From contig CAWAIS010000001.1 of assembly GCA_963782255.1 (NCBI GenBank), forward strand, positions 124,001 through 188,000: a stretch of 64,000 bases of DNA, read 5' to 3'. The DNA is from Roseiarcus sp963782255. GTDB taxonomy: Bacteria; Pseudomonadota; Alphaproteobacteria; Rhizobiales; Beijerinckiaceae. This document shows, one piece after another, positions 8,774 to 17,166 of this stretch. The notes under the pieces were generated by a model. That model did not search any database, was not told where the DNA came from, and saw nothing but the letters and a program-made list of their open reading frames with translations. Made by a program: the position numbers and the translations under genes. Each line of letters opens with the position of its first letter. Positions within the stretch are counted from its first letter, which is position 1.

Positions 8774-10489
8774 ATGTACATCATCTGTCTCGCAACGGAC
8801 TATGACGGCACGCTCGCGCACGACGGCGCCGTGGACGAAACGACGACACAAGCGCTCGTCGATTTCAAACGGTCGGGCAGAAAGCTCATCATGGTGACGG
8901 GGCGCGAACTGCCGGATCTCATGCGCGTCTTCCCGCGCCTCGATCTCTTCGACCGCGTCGTCGCCGAGAATGGGGCGCTGCTCTATAATCCGGACGCGAA
9001 GAAGGAGCGGCCGCTCGCGCCCGAACCGCCCGAGAGCTTTGTCGAGCTGCTGCGCGCGAAGGGCGTCGGTCCGCTCTCGGTCGGGCGCTCGATCGTGGCG
9101 ACGTGGGAGCCTCACGAGAAAGCCGTGCTCGAGGCCATCCGGGAGCTCGGGCTCGAGATGCAGATCATCTTCAACAAGGGCGCGGTCATGATCCTTCCGG
9201 CCGGGGTCAACAAGGCGAGCGGGCTCGCGGCCGCGCTCGACGATCTCGGCCTCTCCGCCCACAACGTCGTCGCGGTCGGCGACGCCGAGAACGACCATGC
9301 TTTCATGCAGGCGTGCGGATTTGCGGTCGCGGTGGCGAACGCGCTGCCTGCGGTGAAAGACGAAGCGGACCTCGTGACGCGGGGCGCACGCGGCGCCGGC
9401 GTTTCCGAGTTGATGGCAAATCTTGTTCAGCGCGACGTCGAGGCGTTCGGCACAATCGAAGAGCACACCGCCGTCGATGTCGGGGTCAGGTCGGACGGCA
9501 GGCCGCTCAGGATGCATGCTCATGCGGGCTGCGCATTGGTCGCAGGGCTGTCGGGCGGCGGGAAATCCACGCTTGCGACGGCGCTCATCGAACGGGTTGT
9601 CGCGCGCGGGTTTCAGGTCTGCGTCTTCGACCCCGAGGGCGACTACGCGAACTTTCCGTCTGCGGTCGCGCTCGGCGACGCTAAGGCGAGCCCGCATCTC
9701 GGGGAAGCCCTGAAGGCGCTCGAGCGGCCGAACGAGAGCCTCATCATCAACATGCTTTCGGTCAGCGCCGAAGACCGGCCGGCGGCGTTCGCGCAATTCC
9801 TTTCGGCCATCGCCGAGATGCGCGCGCGCGCCGGGCGGCCGCACTGGATCCTCGTCGACGAGGCCCACCACCTGCTGCCGGCCGATCGCGACGCGGGCGC
9901 GAGCGCGCTTCCCCCCAACCTACCGGCGGCCGTGTTCGTGACCGTCGACCCCGAAGCGATGGCGCGCAACGCGCTCGAGCTCGTCGACACCATCTTCGCG
10001 GTCGGCAGCAAGCCGGTCGAAACGATCCGCGCGTTCTGCCGCGCGCTGTCGATCGAGCCGCCCCCGCTGCCGGCCGAAACGGCGGCGTCGGGCAAAGCGC
10101 TCGTCTGGAGCCGCCGGTCAGGCGAAAGCGCCGAATTCGTCACGCCGGCCGAGCCCGCCGGGAAGACTGAGCGCCACACCCGCAAATACGCCGAAGGAGA
10201 ACTCGGCGAGGACAAGAGCTTCTATTTCCGCGGGCCCGACAACGCGCTGAACCTGCGCGCCCAGAACCTCACGCTCTTCCTTCAGATCGCCGACGGCGTA
10301 GACGACGAGACCTGGAGCCATCATTTGAAATCCCACGACGTTTCGCGCTGGATCCGCGAGCAGATCAAGGACGAGGAGTTGTCGGCGGAGGTGCGGCGGG
10401 CCGAAGAAGATGGGTCCGGGCCCAAAGAGACGCGTCGGCGCGTGCGGGAGGCGATCGAGCGCCGTTACACCGCGCCGGCGGGTCGCTAG
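8774..10489 (+). CDS. HAD-IIB phosphatase fused to HerA/DUF87-like ATPase
   Basis: A 571-residue two-domain protein. Residues 1-~215 are a HAD-IIB hydrolase: catalytic aspartates in DYDGTL (D9, D11), the later KGAVMILPAGVNKASGL segment, and the metal-binding GDAENDHAF. Residues ~240-440 are a P-loop ATPase with Walker A GLSGGGKST (~258-266) and Walker B WILVDEAHHL (~357), like HerA/VirB4-type ATPases. The C-terminal ~100 residues (FYFRGPDNALNLRAQNL on) match no domain I recognise. ATG 8774 is chosen over the upstream open frame because the HAD core starts there. The substrate is unknown; sugar phosphates are usual for HAD-IIB. The upstream candidate EcfG site suggests stress control. Confidence 0.8.
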   Translation: MYIICLATDYDGTLAHDGAVDETTTQALVDFKRSGRKLIMVTGRELPDLMRVFPRLDLFDRVVAENGALLYNPDAKKERPLAPEPPESFVELLRAKGVGPLSVGRSIVATWEPHEKAVLEAIRELGLEMQIIFNKGAVMILPAGVNKASGLAAALDDLGLSAHNVVAVGDAENDHAFMQACGFAVAVANALPAVKDEADLVTRGARGAGVSELMANLVQRDVEAFGTIEEHTAVDVGVRSDGRPLRMHAHAGCALVAGLSGGGKSTLATALIERVVARGFQVCVFDPEGDYANFPSAVALGDAKASPHLGEALKALERPNESLIINMLSVSAEDRPAAFAQFLSAIAEMRARAGRPHWILVDEAHHLLPADRDAGASALPPNLPAAVFVTVDPEAMARNALELVDTIFAVGSKPVETIRAFCRALSIEPPPLPAETAASGKALVWSRRSGESAEFVTPAEPAGKTERHTRKYAEGELGEDKSFYFRGPDNALNLRAQNLTLFLQIADGVDDETWSHHLKSHDVSRWIREQIKDEELSAEVRRAEEDGSGPKETRRRVREAIERRYTAPAGR

Positions 10490-10733
10490 AGGCGCACAGC
10501 GAACGTCGATTAAACCCGTTTGTCCGGTCGTTATCGTGCTTTTATAGGCGTTATCGCAAATTTGGCCGCAATGCAGTGCTTGCTGCGCCGCACCATTTGT
10601 GGTAACACGCGCTTACCCAACGGAAGGCGGCCGGGGTGGTCGGTTCGCCAAAGCTCATTGGATGGGGGTCCGATGACGCAAGTCTGATCGGGGCCGCCAC
10701 GAGCGTGGGGGTCGCGGGTTTGTTGAGCGCAAC

Positions 10734-10835
10734 GTTTCGGAGCCGACGGCTTGGGTGCTGGCGCTCGCCGGCATCGCCGGATCGGCCTATCTTGGCCGGC
10801 GCCGGTCCAAGCCGTCGATCGATCTCGAGGACTGA
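10734..10835 (+). pseudogene. Relic of a PEP-CTERM sorting tail
   Basis: Reading from 10734 to the TGA at 10833-10835 gives VSEPTAWVLALAGIAGSAYL followed by a basic GRRRSK stretch. This is the layout of a PEP-CTERM signal: a Pro-containing motif, a hydrophobic helix and an arginine cluster. No start codon precedes it in this frame after the stop at 10674, so it is a fragment or is joined by a frameshift to the frame beginning at 10636. The rest of the 514 bases between 10490 and 11003 shows no convincing gene. Confidence 0.45.
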
Positions 10836-11003
10836 GGCGGAGCTCTACGGCCGCGTATTACGGGCGCGCCGGTAGGCTCATGGCCTCCGGGACGAATGCT
10901 GTTCGCTGCTGGCGCTTTCCGCAACGCGCTGCGGTGATCTGCGCGAACAGCAACCAGCCGATCCCCCATCAACTGTCAAGGCCTTCGCGTTGCGACGGCC
11001 CCC

Positions 11004-12845
11004 TCAAGGGGCTAATCGGTGCGACGAGAGGCTCGCCGCCTCCCATGGCGGCCGCGCCCGAAGGATAGCGGCCTCACGCTCATAGGCCTCAGAGAGTCGC
11101 GTTGCATATCGAGAACTCCCCACGCCCAGATATGCACGGGCGAAACCTTCCCAGTCTCGCGCCTTCAGCGCGGCAAGAACCGGCGAATTCGATCCGAAAA
11201 GGAAAAGCGCCGCATACTGGTTCAGCTCCGATTGCGATACGAATCGCGCGTATTCTCCCGCGGACGCGAAGCCCATTCTTTTCGCATGGAGCCCTATGAT
11301 CTGGAACGCGCCGAAGCTGGTTGCGTCGTAGGCCGCCTCAGGGTCGACGAGAAAGGCGGCTTCGAGTTGGTCCCAGCGGCTTGGGGGCTTCGCTGGATCG
11401 GTCGATCCGCGATCCAACCCAGATGAACGCGGCCGCTCGGATACCGAGGAAGACGTTGGATCGTATGACTTTTTCGCATTTTTCAGGAAGATTTGCGAGG
11501 TGAAGACAATGATTGGGCGTCCCTCAGCGTCAAAACCGCTGCCAGGGCTTTCAACATCATGTACAGCCAGCAATGCCGGCAACTCGATGCCCAGATTCGC
11601 GGCAAGCGCAATCATGTCGTCCTCCGACGGTGGGCCCGGCTGGCTCGTCCGAAGCTCCGATGGAGTCGGCCGTATCCACCGCTGGATCGACCTGTCCAAT
11701 TCGGCGACGAGCTGATCATCGACGCCATAGGACACAGGCAATCCGGCGCGCAGTCGAAATCGCGCGATCGTGTTGCGAGTGGCTTCGTTCAGCGCGCCAT
11801 CGGCCGGCCCGCGATAAAGGCCAAGCCTCCGCAAATTCTGTTGAACAGCGGCCACTCGGTCGGCGACCTGCAACGCGGCTTGCGCCTCCACCAGATGCTG
11901 GCCGGACAAGCTGGAAAACGCGCTGACATAGGTTTCGAAGTCCGCCTTCCGTCCGCCTTGCTTCGCATCGGACCAGAGCCGGTCGTCGATACGCCTGAGC
12001 TTTTCCTCCGCCGTCGTCCGAACGGGATGGTACCAGTTGCGGGCAATGAAGCCGGCGACCTCGTCCGGCGCGTCCAGCCGGTCCAGCTTCGTCAGTCTCG
12101 CGTCGCGATCGACCGAGTAACCAATCCAACCGGCGATCACCAGGGCAGTCACAAGCACCGCTGCGAGCAAAAGAATCTGCTGCCGTCGCTCCCTTGCTGG
12201 GTCGCGCAGCCCGCGCGCCTTCGCAAGCTCGCGCGATCGTTTCGCCTGAAGCTTGCGCATCTGCGCGCGGGCCCGACCCTCCGCGGCTTCGCGAGCCGCC
12301 TTCTGTTCGGTGTTCTCGCCTTCGAGCGCGCTTATTCTGTTCCAGACGTCGGCGCTCAGCGGATTTGCGGCGTTTGCTGCGACCCAGGCCTTGAGCTCCG
12401 GCAGTGTCGCCGTAGGTCTCATCACCGCCCGGTAAGTGGCGAGGCCAGGTTGGTCGGTAAGTTGACCGATCTGCTCCAGAATTTTCAGCCACGCCGGATC
12501 GTCCTCCTGACCGGCCCACGAGGAAAGATTGCCTGCCTGCACAAGATTGAACGGGGGCGGCAGCGTGACCGGCTCGAGCACACACGGAACGAGTTTGCCG
12601 CTGTTCCGGGCGAAATCCGCTTCGCTCCGCACCCAGTCCGATTTCACAGCGCCTAGCGTCCAGCAAGTAAGCACCGCTTTGGCGCTCTCAAGCTGTTGTG
12701 CAATCTGACTGTCGTAGGCAGAACCAGACCGAAGCTCCCGATCAAACCACACATCGAGCTTCAGCTTGACAAGCTCGTCAGCGATAATGGTGACCTTGTC
12801 GCGGTCGGCGCTATGGTAGCTGATAAAGACGTCTGTCATGGCCAT
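11004..12845 (-). CDS. TIR domain - membrane anchor - peptidoglycan-binding - N-acetylmuramidase fusion
   Basis: A 613-residue protein counted from the ATG at 12845 (M-A-M-T-D-V-F-I-S-Y-H). Residues 1-~130 form a TIR domain with VFISYHSADRD at the start and SDWVRSEADFA, where E75 is at the position of the NADase glutamate. A charged helical region (~165-220) ends in an Arg/Lys cluster before one transmembrane helix (~223-244, LLLAAVLVTALVIAGWIGY). The positive-inside rule places TIR in the cytoplasm and the rest in the periplasm. Residues ~324-382 resemble a peptidoglycan-binding domain (QNLRRLGLYRGPADGALNEATR). Residues ~408-600 resemble the DUF3380 N-acetylmuramidase family, with AVHDVESPGSGF (E432 likely catalytic) and SFGAFQIIG. 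The frame is open 35 codons further upstream. It is convergent with the HAD/ATPase gene and divergent from ffh. An abortive-infection or lysis role is inference. Confidence 0.85.
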   Translation of the reverse strand: MAMTDVFISYHSADRDKVTIIADELVKLKLDVWFDRELRSGSAYDSQIAQQLESAKAVLTCWTLGAVKSDWVRSEADFARNSGKLVPCVLEPVTLPPPFNLVQAGNLSSWAGQEDDPAWLKILEQIGQLTDQPGLATYRAVMRPTATLPELKAWVAANAANPLSADVWNRISALEGENTEQKAAREAAEGRARAQMRKLQAKRSRELAKARGLRDPARERRQQILLLAAVLVTALVIAGWIGYSVDRDARLTKLDRLDAPDEVAGFIARNWYHPVRTTAEEKLRRIDDRLWSDAKQGGRKADFETYVSAFSSLSGQHLVEAQAALQVADRVAAVQQNLRRLGLYRGPADGALNEATRNTIARFRLRAGLPVSYGVDDQLVAELDRSIQRWIRPTPSELRTSQPGPPSEDDMIALAANLGIELPALLAVHDVESPGSGFDAEGRPIIVFTSQIFLKNAKKSYDPTSSSVSERPRSSGLDRGSTDPAKPPSRWDQLEAAFLVDPEAAYDATSFGAFQIIGLHAKRMGFASAGEYARFVSQSELNQYAALFLFGSNSPVLAALKARDWEGFARAYLGVGSSRYATRLSEAYEREAAILRARPPWEAASLSSHRLAP

Positions 12846-13152
12846 TGTCCGGCGCGCTCGATGACGGCTATTTAAACACAATGCTGGAGTCGCAAACAGG
12901 CGGTCGTTGGGCCGCCGATGCAAGGCCATTCGGTCCGCCTCATTTGACATCCCCGCGCCGCGCGCCTAAGCACCGCGCCTTCGTCAGGTTTTCAGCCTCG
13001 TCGATCAGCCGTCCGATCGCCATGAGATCGGCGGTCCCCGTCCGGCAGCGCGTCGCGCCCCCGGGCGCGATTGGCGTTGTCTGAGCGGCGCGAGGCCCTA
13101 GGTAAGGGGCGCCCGGCGCATTCCCGCCGACGGCGTCGCAAAGGAGCGTTGC
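12846..13152. other. Intergenic region between the TIR gene and ffh
   Basis: About 307 bases that must hold both divergent promoters. A Shine-Dalgarno-like AGGAG lies just before the ffh ATG. On the minus strand a 27-codon open frame (about 12940-13023) was seen but has no recognisable similarity. Nothing else stands out. Confidence 0.5.
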
Positions 13153-14715
13153 ATGTTCGAGAGCCTGTCCGAAAAGCTCTCCGGCATATTGGATAAACTG
13201 ACCGGCCGCGGCGCCCTCTCGGAGGAGGACGTCAACGCCGCGATGCGCGAGGTGCGGCGAGCGCTGCTCGAAGCGGACGTCGCGCTCGAGGTCGTGCGCT
13301 CGTTCGTCGACCGCGCGCGCACGAAGGCCGTCGGCGCCGCCGTGATCAAGTCGGTCAGGCCCGGCCAGATGGTGGTGAAGATCGTCCACGACTCGCTCGT
13401 CGAGACGCTGGGAGGCGAATCCCAGGCGATCGACCTCAACGCGCCCGCGCCGGTCGCGATCATGCTGGTCGGCCTGCAGGGCGCGGGCAAGACGACGACC
13501 GCCGCCAAGATCGCCAAGCGCCTCGCAGAGCGCGACAGGCGCAGGGTGCTGATGGCCTCGCTCGACGTCAAGCGTCCGGCGGCGCAGGAGCAGCTCGCGG
13601 TGCTGGGCCAACAGGTCGGCGTCGACACGCTGCCGATCATCCCCGGCCAGGACCCGGTCGACATCGCCAGGCGCGCCGAACAGGCCGCGCGCCTGCAGGG
13701 CTACGACGTCGTGCTCCTCGACACCGCGGGGCGCACCCATGTCGACGAGCCGCTCATGCAGGAAATGGCGGACATTCGCGACGCCTCCCGCCCGCATGAG
13801 GTCCTGCTCGTGGCCGATGCGCTGACCGGCCAGGACGCGGTCAATCTGGCGAAGAGCTTCAACGAGCGGGTGGGTCTCACCGGCATCGTCTTGACCCGCA
13901 TGGACGGCGACGGGCGCGGCGGCGCGGCGCTCTCGATGCGCGCGGTGACCGGCAAGCCGATCAAGCTCCTCGGCGTCGGCGAAAAGATGGACGCGGTCGA
14001 GGACTTCCATCCTGCCCGCCTCGCCGACCGCATCCTCGGCATGGGCGACATCGTTTCCTTGGTCGAGAAGGCGGCGCAGTCGATCGATGCGGCGCAGGCG
14101 GCCAAGATGGCCGAGAAGATGCGAAAAGGGGTCTTCGACCTCAACGATCTTTCCGAGCAGCTGGCGCAGATCGAGAAGCTCGGCGGCATGGGCGGCATCA
14201 TGGGGATGCTGCCCGGCGTCGCCAAGATCAAGGATCAGCTCGCCTCCGCCAATCTCGACGACAAGTTCGTCAAGCGCCAGCGGGCGATCATCTCGTCCAT
14301 GACCCCGAAGGAGCGGCGCAACCCCGATATTCTCAAGGCCTCGCGCAAGAAGCGCATCGCGGCCGGAGCGGGCGTCAACGTCGAGCAGGTCAACCGGCTC
14401 CTAAAGCAGCACCGGCAGATGGCCGACATGATGAAGATGATGGGCGGGGCGAACGCCAAACGCGGAATGATGGGCAAGCTCGGCCAGATGATGGGGCTGG
14501 GCAACATGCCGATGCCGAGCCCCGATGAGATCGAGGCCATGCAGAAGAAGTTCGGCGGCGTGGCGCCTCCCGGCCTGCCTGGACCGCCCGGCATTCCGGC
14601 CGCTCCGCCGCCCGGCGCCTTCAACCTGCCGCCGCAATTCCCCGGCCTCGGGGGCGGCGGCAAACTGCCCGGCCTCGGCGGTGGCTTCAACCCGTTCGGG
14701 GGGAAGAAGAAGTGA
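13153..14715 (+). CDS. ffh: Signal recognition particle protein Ffh
   Basis: A 520-residue SRP54 GTPase. The N domain covers ~1-90. The G domain holds the P-loop GLQGAGKTT near residue 108, the DVKRPAAQEQL and DTAGRTHVDE motifs, and TRMDGDGRGGAALS. The Met-rich M domain (~300-450, with repeated Gly and Met) binds SRP RNA and signal peptides. A Gly/Pro-rich extension (~470-520) is longer than in most Ffh proteins. It directs membrane proteins to FtsY and SecYEG co-translationally. It heads the rpsP-rimM block, with an AGGAG ribosome site just before the ATG. Confidence 0.97.
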   Translation: MFESLSEKLSGILDKLTGRGALSEEDVNAAMREVRRALLEADVALEVVRSFVDRARTKAVGAAVIKSVRPGQMVVKIVHDSLVETLGGESQAIDLNAPAPVAIMLVGLQGAGKTTTAAKIAKRLAERDRRRVLMASLDVKRPAAQEQLAVLGQQVGVDTLPIIPGQDPVDIARRAEQAARLQGYDVVLLDTAGRTHVDEPLMQEMADIRDASRPHEVLLVADALTGQDAVNLAKSFNERVGLTGIVLTRMDGDGRGGAALSMRAVTGKPIKLLGVGEKMDAVEDFHPARLADRILGMGDIVSLVEKAAQSIDAAQAAKMAEKMRKGVFDLNDLSEQLAQIEKLGGMGGIMGMLPGVAKIKDQLASANLDDKFVKRQRAIISSMTPKERRNPDILKASRKKRIAAGAGVNVEQVNRLLKQHRQMADMMKMMGGANAKRGMMGKLGQMMGLGNMPMPSPDEIEAMQKKFGGVAPPGLPGPPGIPAAPPPGAFNLPPQFPGLGGGGKLPGLGGGFNPFGGKKK

Positions 14716-14718
14716 TCA

Positions 14719-14795
14719 CCCTCATCCGGCGCTTCGCGCCACCTTCTCCCCGAGGGAGAAGGGAACGCGCTCCCTCTCCCGTTTACGGGTGAGGG
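14719..14795 (+). repeat. Palindromic REP-like element, copy 1
   Basis: A nested palindrome: outer CCCTCA...TGAGGG, inner stem CCTTCTCCC/GGGAGAAGG, a GGCGCTTCGCGCC hairpin, and a CCCTCTCCCGTTTACGGGTGAGGG hairpin at 14772-14795. Related sequence recurs at 24119-24240 and 24633-24680. It lies between ffh and rpsP and could attenuate or stabilise their shared transcript. Confidence 0.85.
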
Positions 14796-14850
14796 CAAGC
14801 AATCGAGTTTTCACCGTCAATCGCAATCGAACACTGAAAGGAAACCAAGA

Positions 14851-15216
14851 ATGTCCCTGAAAATCCGCCTCTCCCGCGGGGGCGCGAAGAAGCGCCCGTT
14901 CTATCAAATCGTGATCGCCGATGCGCGCATGCCGCGCGATGGCCGCTTCGTCGAGAAAATCGGCACCTTCGATCCCCTGAAGGCGAAGGAAGACGCGAGC
15001 CGGCTCGTGCTCGATCAGGAGAAGGCCAAGGCCTGGCTCGCCAAGGGCGCGCAGCCGACCGACCGCGTGCTGCGTCTGCTCGACAGCCTCGGCCTCATGA
15101 AGCGCGACGCGCGCAACAATCCCGAGAAGGCCAAGCCTCGGAAGAAGGCGCAGGAGCGTCTCGCCGCGGCCAAAGCCGCCGCCGCCAAGGCCGCCGCCGA
15201 AGCGCCCGCCGCCTGA
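14851..15216 (+). CDS. rpsP: 30S ribosomal protein S16
   Basis: A 121-residue S16 with the canonical start MSLKIRLSRGGAKKRPFYQI and IVIADARMPRDGRFVEKIGTF. The Lys/Ala-rich C-terminal extension (from about residue 90) is typical of alphaproteobacteria. It follows ffh and precedes rimM, the usual order of this block. A purine-rich ribosome site (AAAGGAAA) lies just upstream. Confidence 0.98.
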   Translation: MSLKIRLSRGGAKKRPFYQIVIADARMPRDGRFVEKIGTFDPLKAKEDASRLVLDQEKAKAWLAKGAQPTDRVLRLLDSLGLMKRDARNNPEKAKPRKKAQERLAAAKAAAAKAAAEAPAA

Positions 15217-15230
15217 CGCGGCTTCTTCAA

Positions 15231-15746
15231 TTGCGCGCGCCCGATCGCCTCGTCCTCATCGGCGTGTTCGGCGCGCCGCAGGGGGTTCGCGGAGAGGTGC
15301 GCGTGAAGTCGTTCGCCGCCGACCCGAAGGCGATCGGCGCCTATGGCGCGCTGACCGACGCCGCGGCTACGCGCGTCTTCGCCTTCGAGCGGCTGCGCTG
15401 GGTCAAGGACGACATGCTCGTCGCCAAGGTCAAGGGCGCCGACACGCGCCTGGCCGCCGCAAGTCTGACCGGAGTCGAAATCTTCGTTCGCCGCAGCCAG
15501 CTGCCGCCGCCGGACGCGGATGAGTTCTATCACGCCGATCTCGTCGGCCTCGCCGCCGTGACGCGCGACGGCGAACGGCTCGGGCGCGTCGAAGCTTTGG
15601 CGAACTACGGCGCGGGCGACATTCTGGAGATTGCGCGCGGCGACGGCGAGACGCTCCTTTTGCCGTTCACGAAGGCCGTCGCGCCGAAGATCGATTTCGA
15701 GGGCGGGCAGATCGTGATCGATCCGCCCGCGGTCGTGGAGGACTGA
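15231..15746 (+). CDS. rimM: 16S rRNA processing protein RimM
   Basis: A 171-residue RimM. The N-terminal beta-barrel begins with LIGVFGAPQGVRGEVRVKSF and the PRC-barrel C-terminal half holds YHADLVGLAAVTRDGERLG and LLPFTKAVAPKID. It assists 30S head maturation by binding S19. The apparent start is TTG at 15231, 15 bases after rpsP. Usually trmD follows directly; here petA, a His-rich gene and a toxin-antitoxin pair intervene. Confidence 0.96.
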   Translation: MRAPDRLVLIGVFGAPQGVRGEVRVKSFAADPKAIGAYGALTDAAATRVFAFERLRWVKDDMLVAKVKGADTRLAAASLTGVEIFVRRSQLPPPDADEFYHADLVGLAAVTRDGERLGRVEALANYGAGDILEIARGDGETLLLPFTKAVAPKIDFEGGQIVIDPPAVVED

Positions 15747-15785
15747 GAACCGCCCGCGCGTTTTCCGCGAGCGGCGCCGGCTCGC

Positions 15786-16007
15786 TCACGCCTTGTGTTC
15801 GGGGTGGTGCGTCGCGCTGTGCTTGGCGGCTTCCTCCTGGTGATGCTCCGCCTGCAGGTGGTGCCCGTGCGCGACATGCGCGTGATGATGCCCCTTGGCG
15901 TGATCGCCTGCCTTGTGCGCCTTGGAGGCCTCCTCGTGGTGATGCTTGGCGTGCCCGTGGTGTTCTGCGGCTTTCGTGTGATGCTCGGCCAGAGTCGTGT
16001 CGCTCAT
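15786..16007 (-). CDS. Histidine-rich small protein
   Basis: A 73-residue protein with 23 histidines, mostly in HH and HHH clusters alternating with Ala, Glu and Lys. There is no signal peptide or membrane segment. It is chosen from the internal ATG at 16007 because a strong GGGAGG ribosome site precedes it; the frame itself is open to 16184. The composition suggests metal binding (nickel, zinc, copper or cobalt buffering), but no specific family is recognised. It is convergent with rimM and divergent from petA. Confidence 0.75.
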   Translation of the reverse strand: MSDTTLAEHHTKAAEHHGHAKHHHEEASKAHKAGDHAKGHHHAHVAHGHHLQAEHHQEEAAKHSATHHPEHKA

Positions 16008-16175
16008 CGCGTATTTCCTCCCTGAGGCGCTTGATTTTATGCGCAAGGTCATTTTTCCTTTGTAATGCGGCAGTTTGATGAATGCGCCGATCTTCCGCTT
16101 TCCTAGCGAGGCCGCTATACGTTCGCTCCGAACGCGATTGAGCGACGGTTCATAGCTTGCGGCGAGGCGCATCGA

Positions 16176-16832
16176 ATGACGCACATCCCTTCGGAAATGG
16201 TCCTTGAAACTGCGTCGCAGCCGAAGTCCCGGCGCGACTTCCTTTATCTGACGACCGGCTCCGTCGCGGCGATCGGCGCTGCAGCGACGCTATGGCCGAT
16301 GATCGACCAGATGAACCCGGACGCGGCGACGATCGCGGCGGCGGGGCCCGTCGACATCGACGTGAGCCAGATCCAGCCGGGGCAGCGGGTCGTGACCCTG
16401 TGGGCCGCGCGGCCGGTGTTCATCGTTCACCGCACGCCCGAGGCCCTGAAGGAACTGCAGGACACGAAGCTGACCTCGCAACTGCGCGATCCCAATTCCG
16501 ACAATATGCAGCAGCCGGAATACGCCAAAAACTGGCACCGTTCGATCAAGCCCGAGTTCCTCGTGCTCGTCGGCATCTGCACCCATCTCGGCTGCGTGCC
16601 GCTGTACGAGCCCAAGCCCGACCCGACCAACCCGGCGCCGAACTGGCCGGGCGGCTTCTTCTGCCCTTGTCACGGCTCAAAGTACGACATGGCTGGGCGC
16701 GTCTTCCAGGGCGTGCCCGCGCCATACAATCTGCCGGTGCCGCCCAATCATTTCCCGACCGAGAAGACGCTGACGGTCGGCCAGAACCCGCCGGGGCAGA
16801 ATTTCGACTTCAATTCGATCCTTGTCGTGTGA
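16176..16832 (+). CDS. petA: Rieske iron-sulfur subunit of cytochrome bc1 complex
   Basis: A 218-residue Rieske protein. The N-terminus has a twin-arginine motif (SRRDFLYL) and one membrane anchor. Cluster ligands are in CTHLGC (C135, H137, C140) and CPCHGS (C163, C165, H166). The two cysteines C140 and C165 would form the usual disulfide. Between the boxes is the insertion YEPKPDPTNPAPNWPGG, typical as far as I know of beta/gammaproteobacterial Rieske proteins. petB and petC would normally follow, but a toxin-antitoxin pair does. The subunit is therefore separated from its complex partners here, and transfer or relocation is likely. Confidence 0.95.
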   Translation: MTHIPSEMVLETASQPKSRRDFLYLTTGSVAAIGAAATLWPMIDQMNPDAATIAAAGPVDIDVSQIQPGQRVVTLWAARPVFIVHRTPEALKELQDTKLTSQLRDPNSDNMQQPEYAKNWHRSIKPEFLVLVGICTHLGCVPLYEPKPDPTNPAPNWPGGFFCPCHGSKYDMAGRVFQGVPAPYNLPVPPNHFPTEKTLTVGQNPPGQNFDFNSILVV

Positions 16833-16866
16833 CGCGTTGCTACTCGCGGACCATTGCTGTAAGCTG

Positions 16867-16886
16867 TTGTGTACAACGTAGCACAA
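16867..16886. promoter_or_regulatory. Candidate toxin-antitoxin operator
   Basis: TTGTG at 16867 and CACAA at 16882 form an inverted repeat with a 10-base spacer containing GTAC. It lies 13 bases before the antitoxin ATG. RHH antitoxins bind short inverted repeats at this position and repress their own operon, so this is the likely operator. It is untested and short. Confidence 0.4.
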
Positions 16887-16899
16887 GGAGCGCGGCGAG

Positions 16900-17166
16900 A
16901 TGGCGTCCGCCACTTTCACTATCCGGGTCGACGAAGCCGATAAGGATCGGCTGGAGGCGCTTGCGCGGAGCACCGGACGAAGCCGGTCGTTTCTCGCAGC
17001 CGAGGCGATCGCCGAATATCTTGCGGTGAACGAATGGCAGATCGCCGGGATCAAGGCGGCAATAGAGGACCTCGAACGAGGCGAACGGATCGAGCATGAA
17101 GCCGTTCGCAAGTGGGTCGAGTCCTGGGGTTCCGAGAATAAACTCAAGCCGCCAGTCGCATCTTGA
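16900..17166 (+). CDS. Antitoxin, CopG/ParD-like ribbon-helix-helix
   Basis: An 88-residue protein with the N-terminal RHH pattern TFTIRVDEADKDRLEALARS followed by GRSRSFLAAEAIAEYL. The C-terminal half should wrap the toxin. It overlaps the toxin gene by four bases, as is normal for such pairs. The pair sits between petA and trmD, an insertion into a housekeeping block. Confidence 0.9.
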   Translation: MASATFTIRVDEADKDRLEALARSTGRSRSFLAAEAIAEYLAVNEWQIAGIKAAIEDLERGERIEHEAVRKWVESWGSENKLKPPVAS

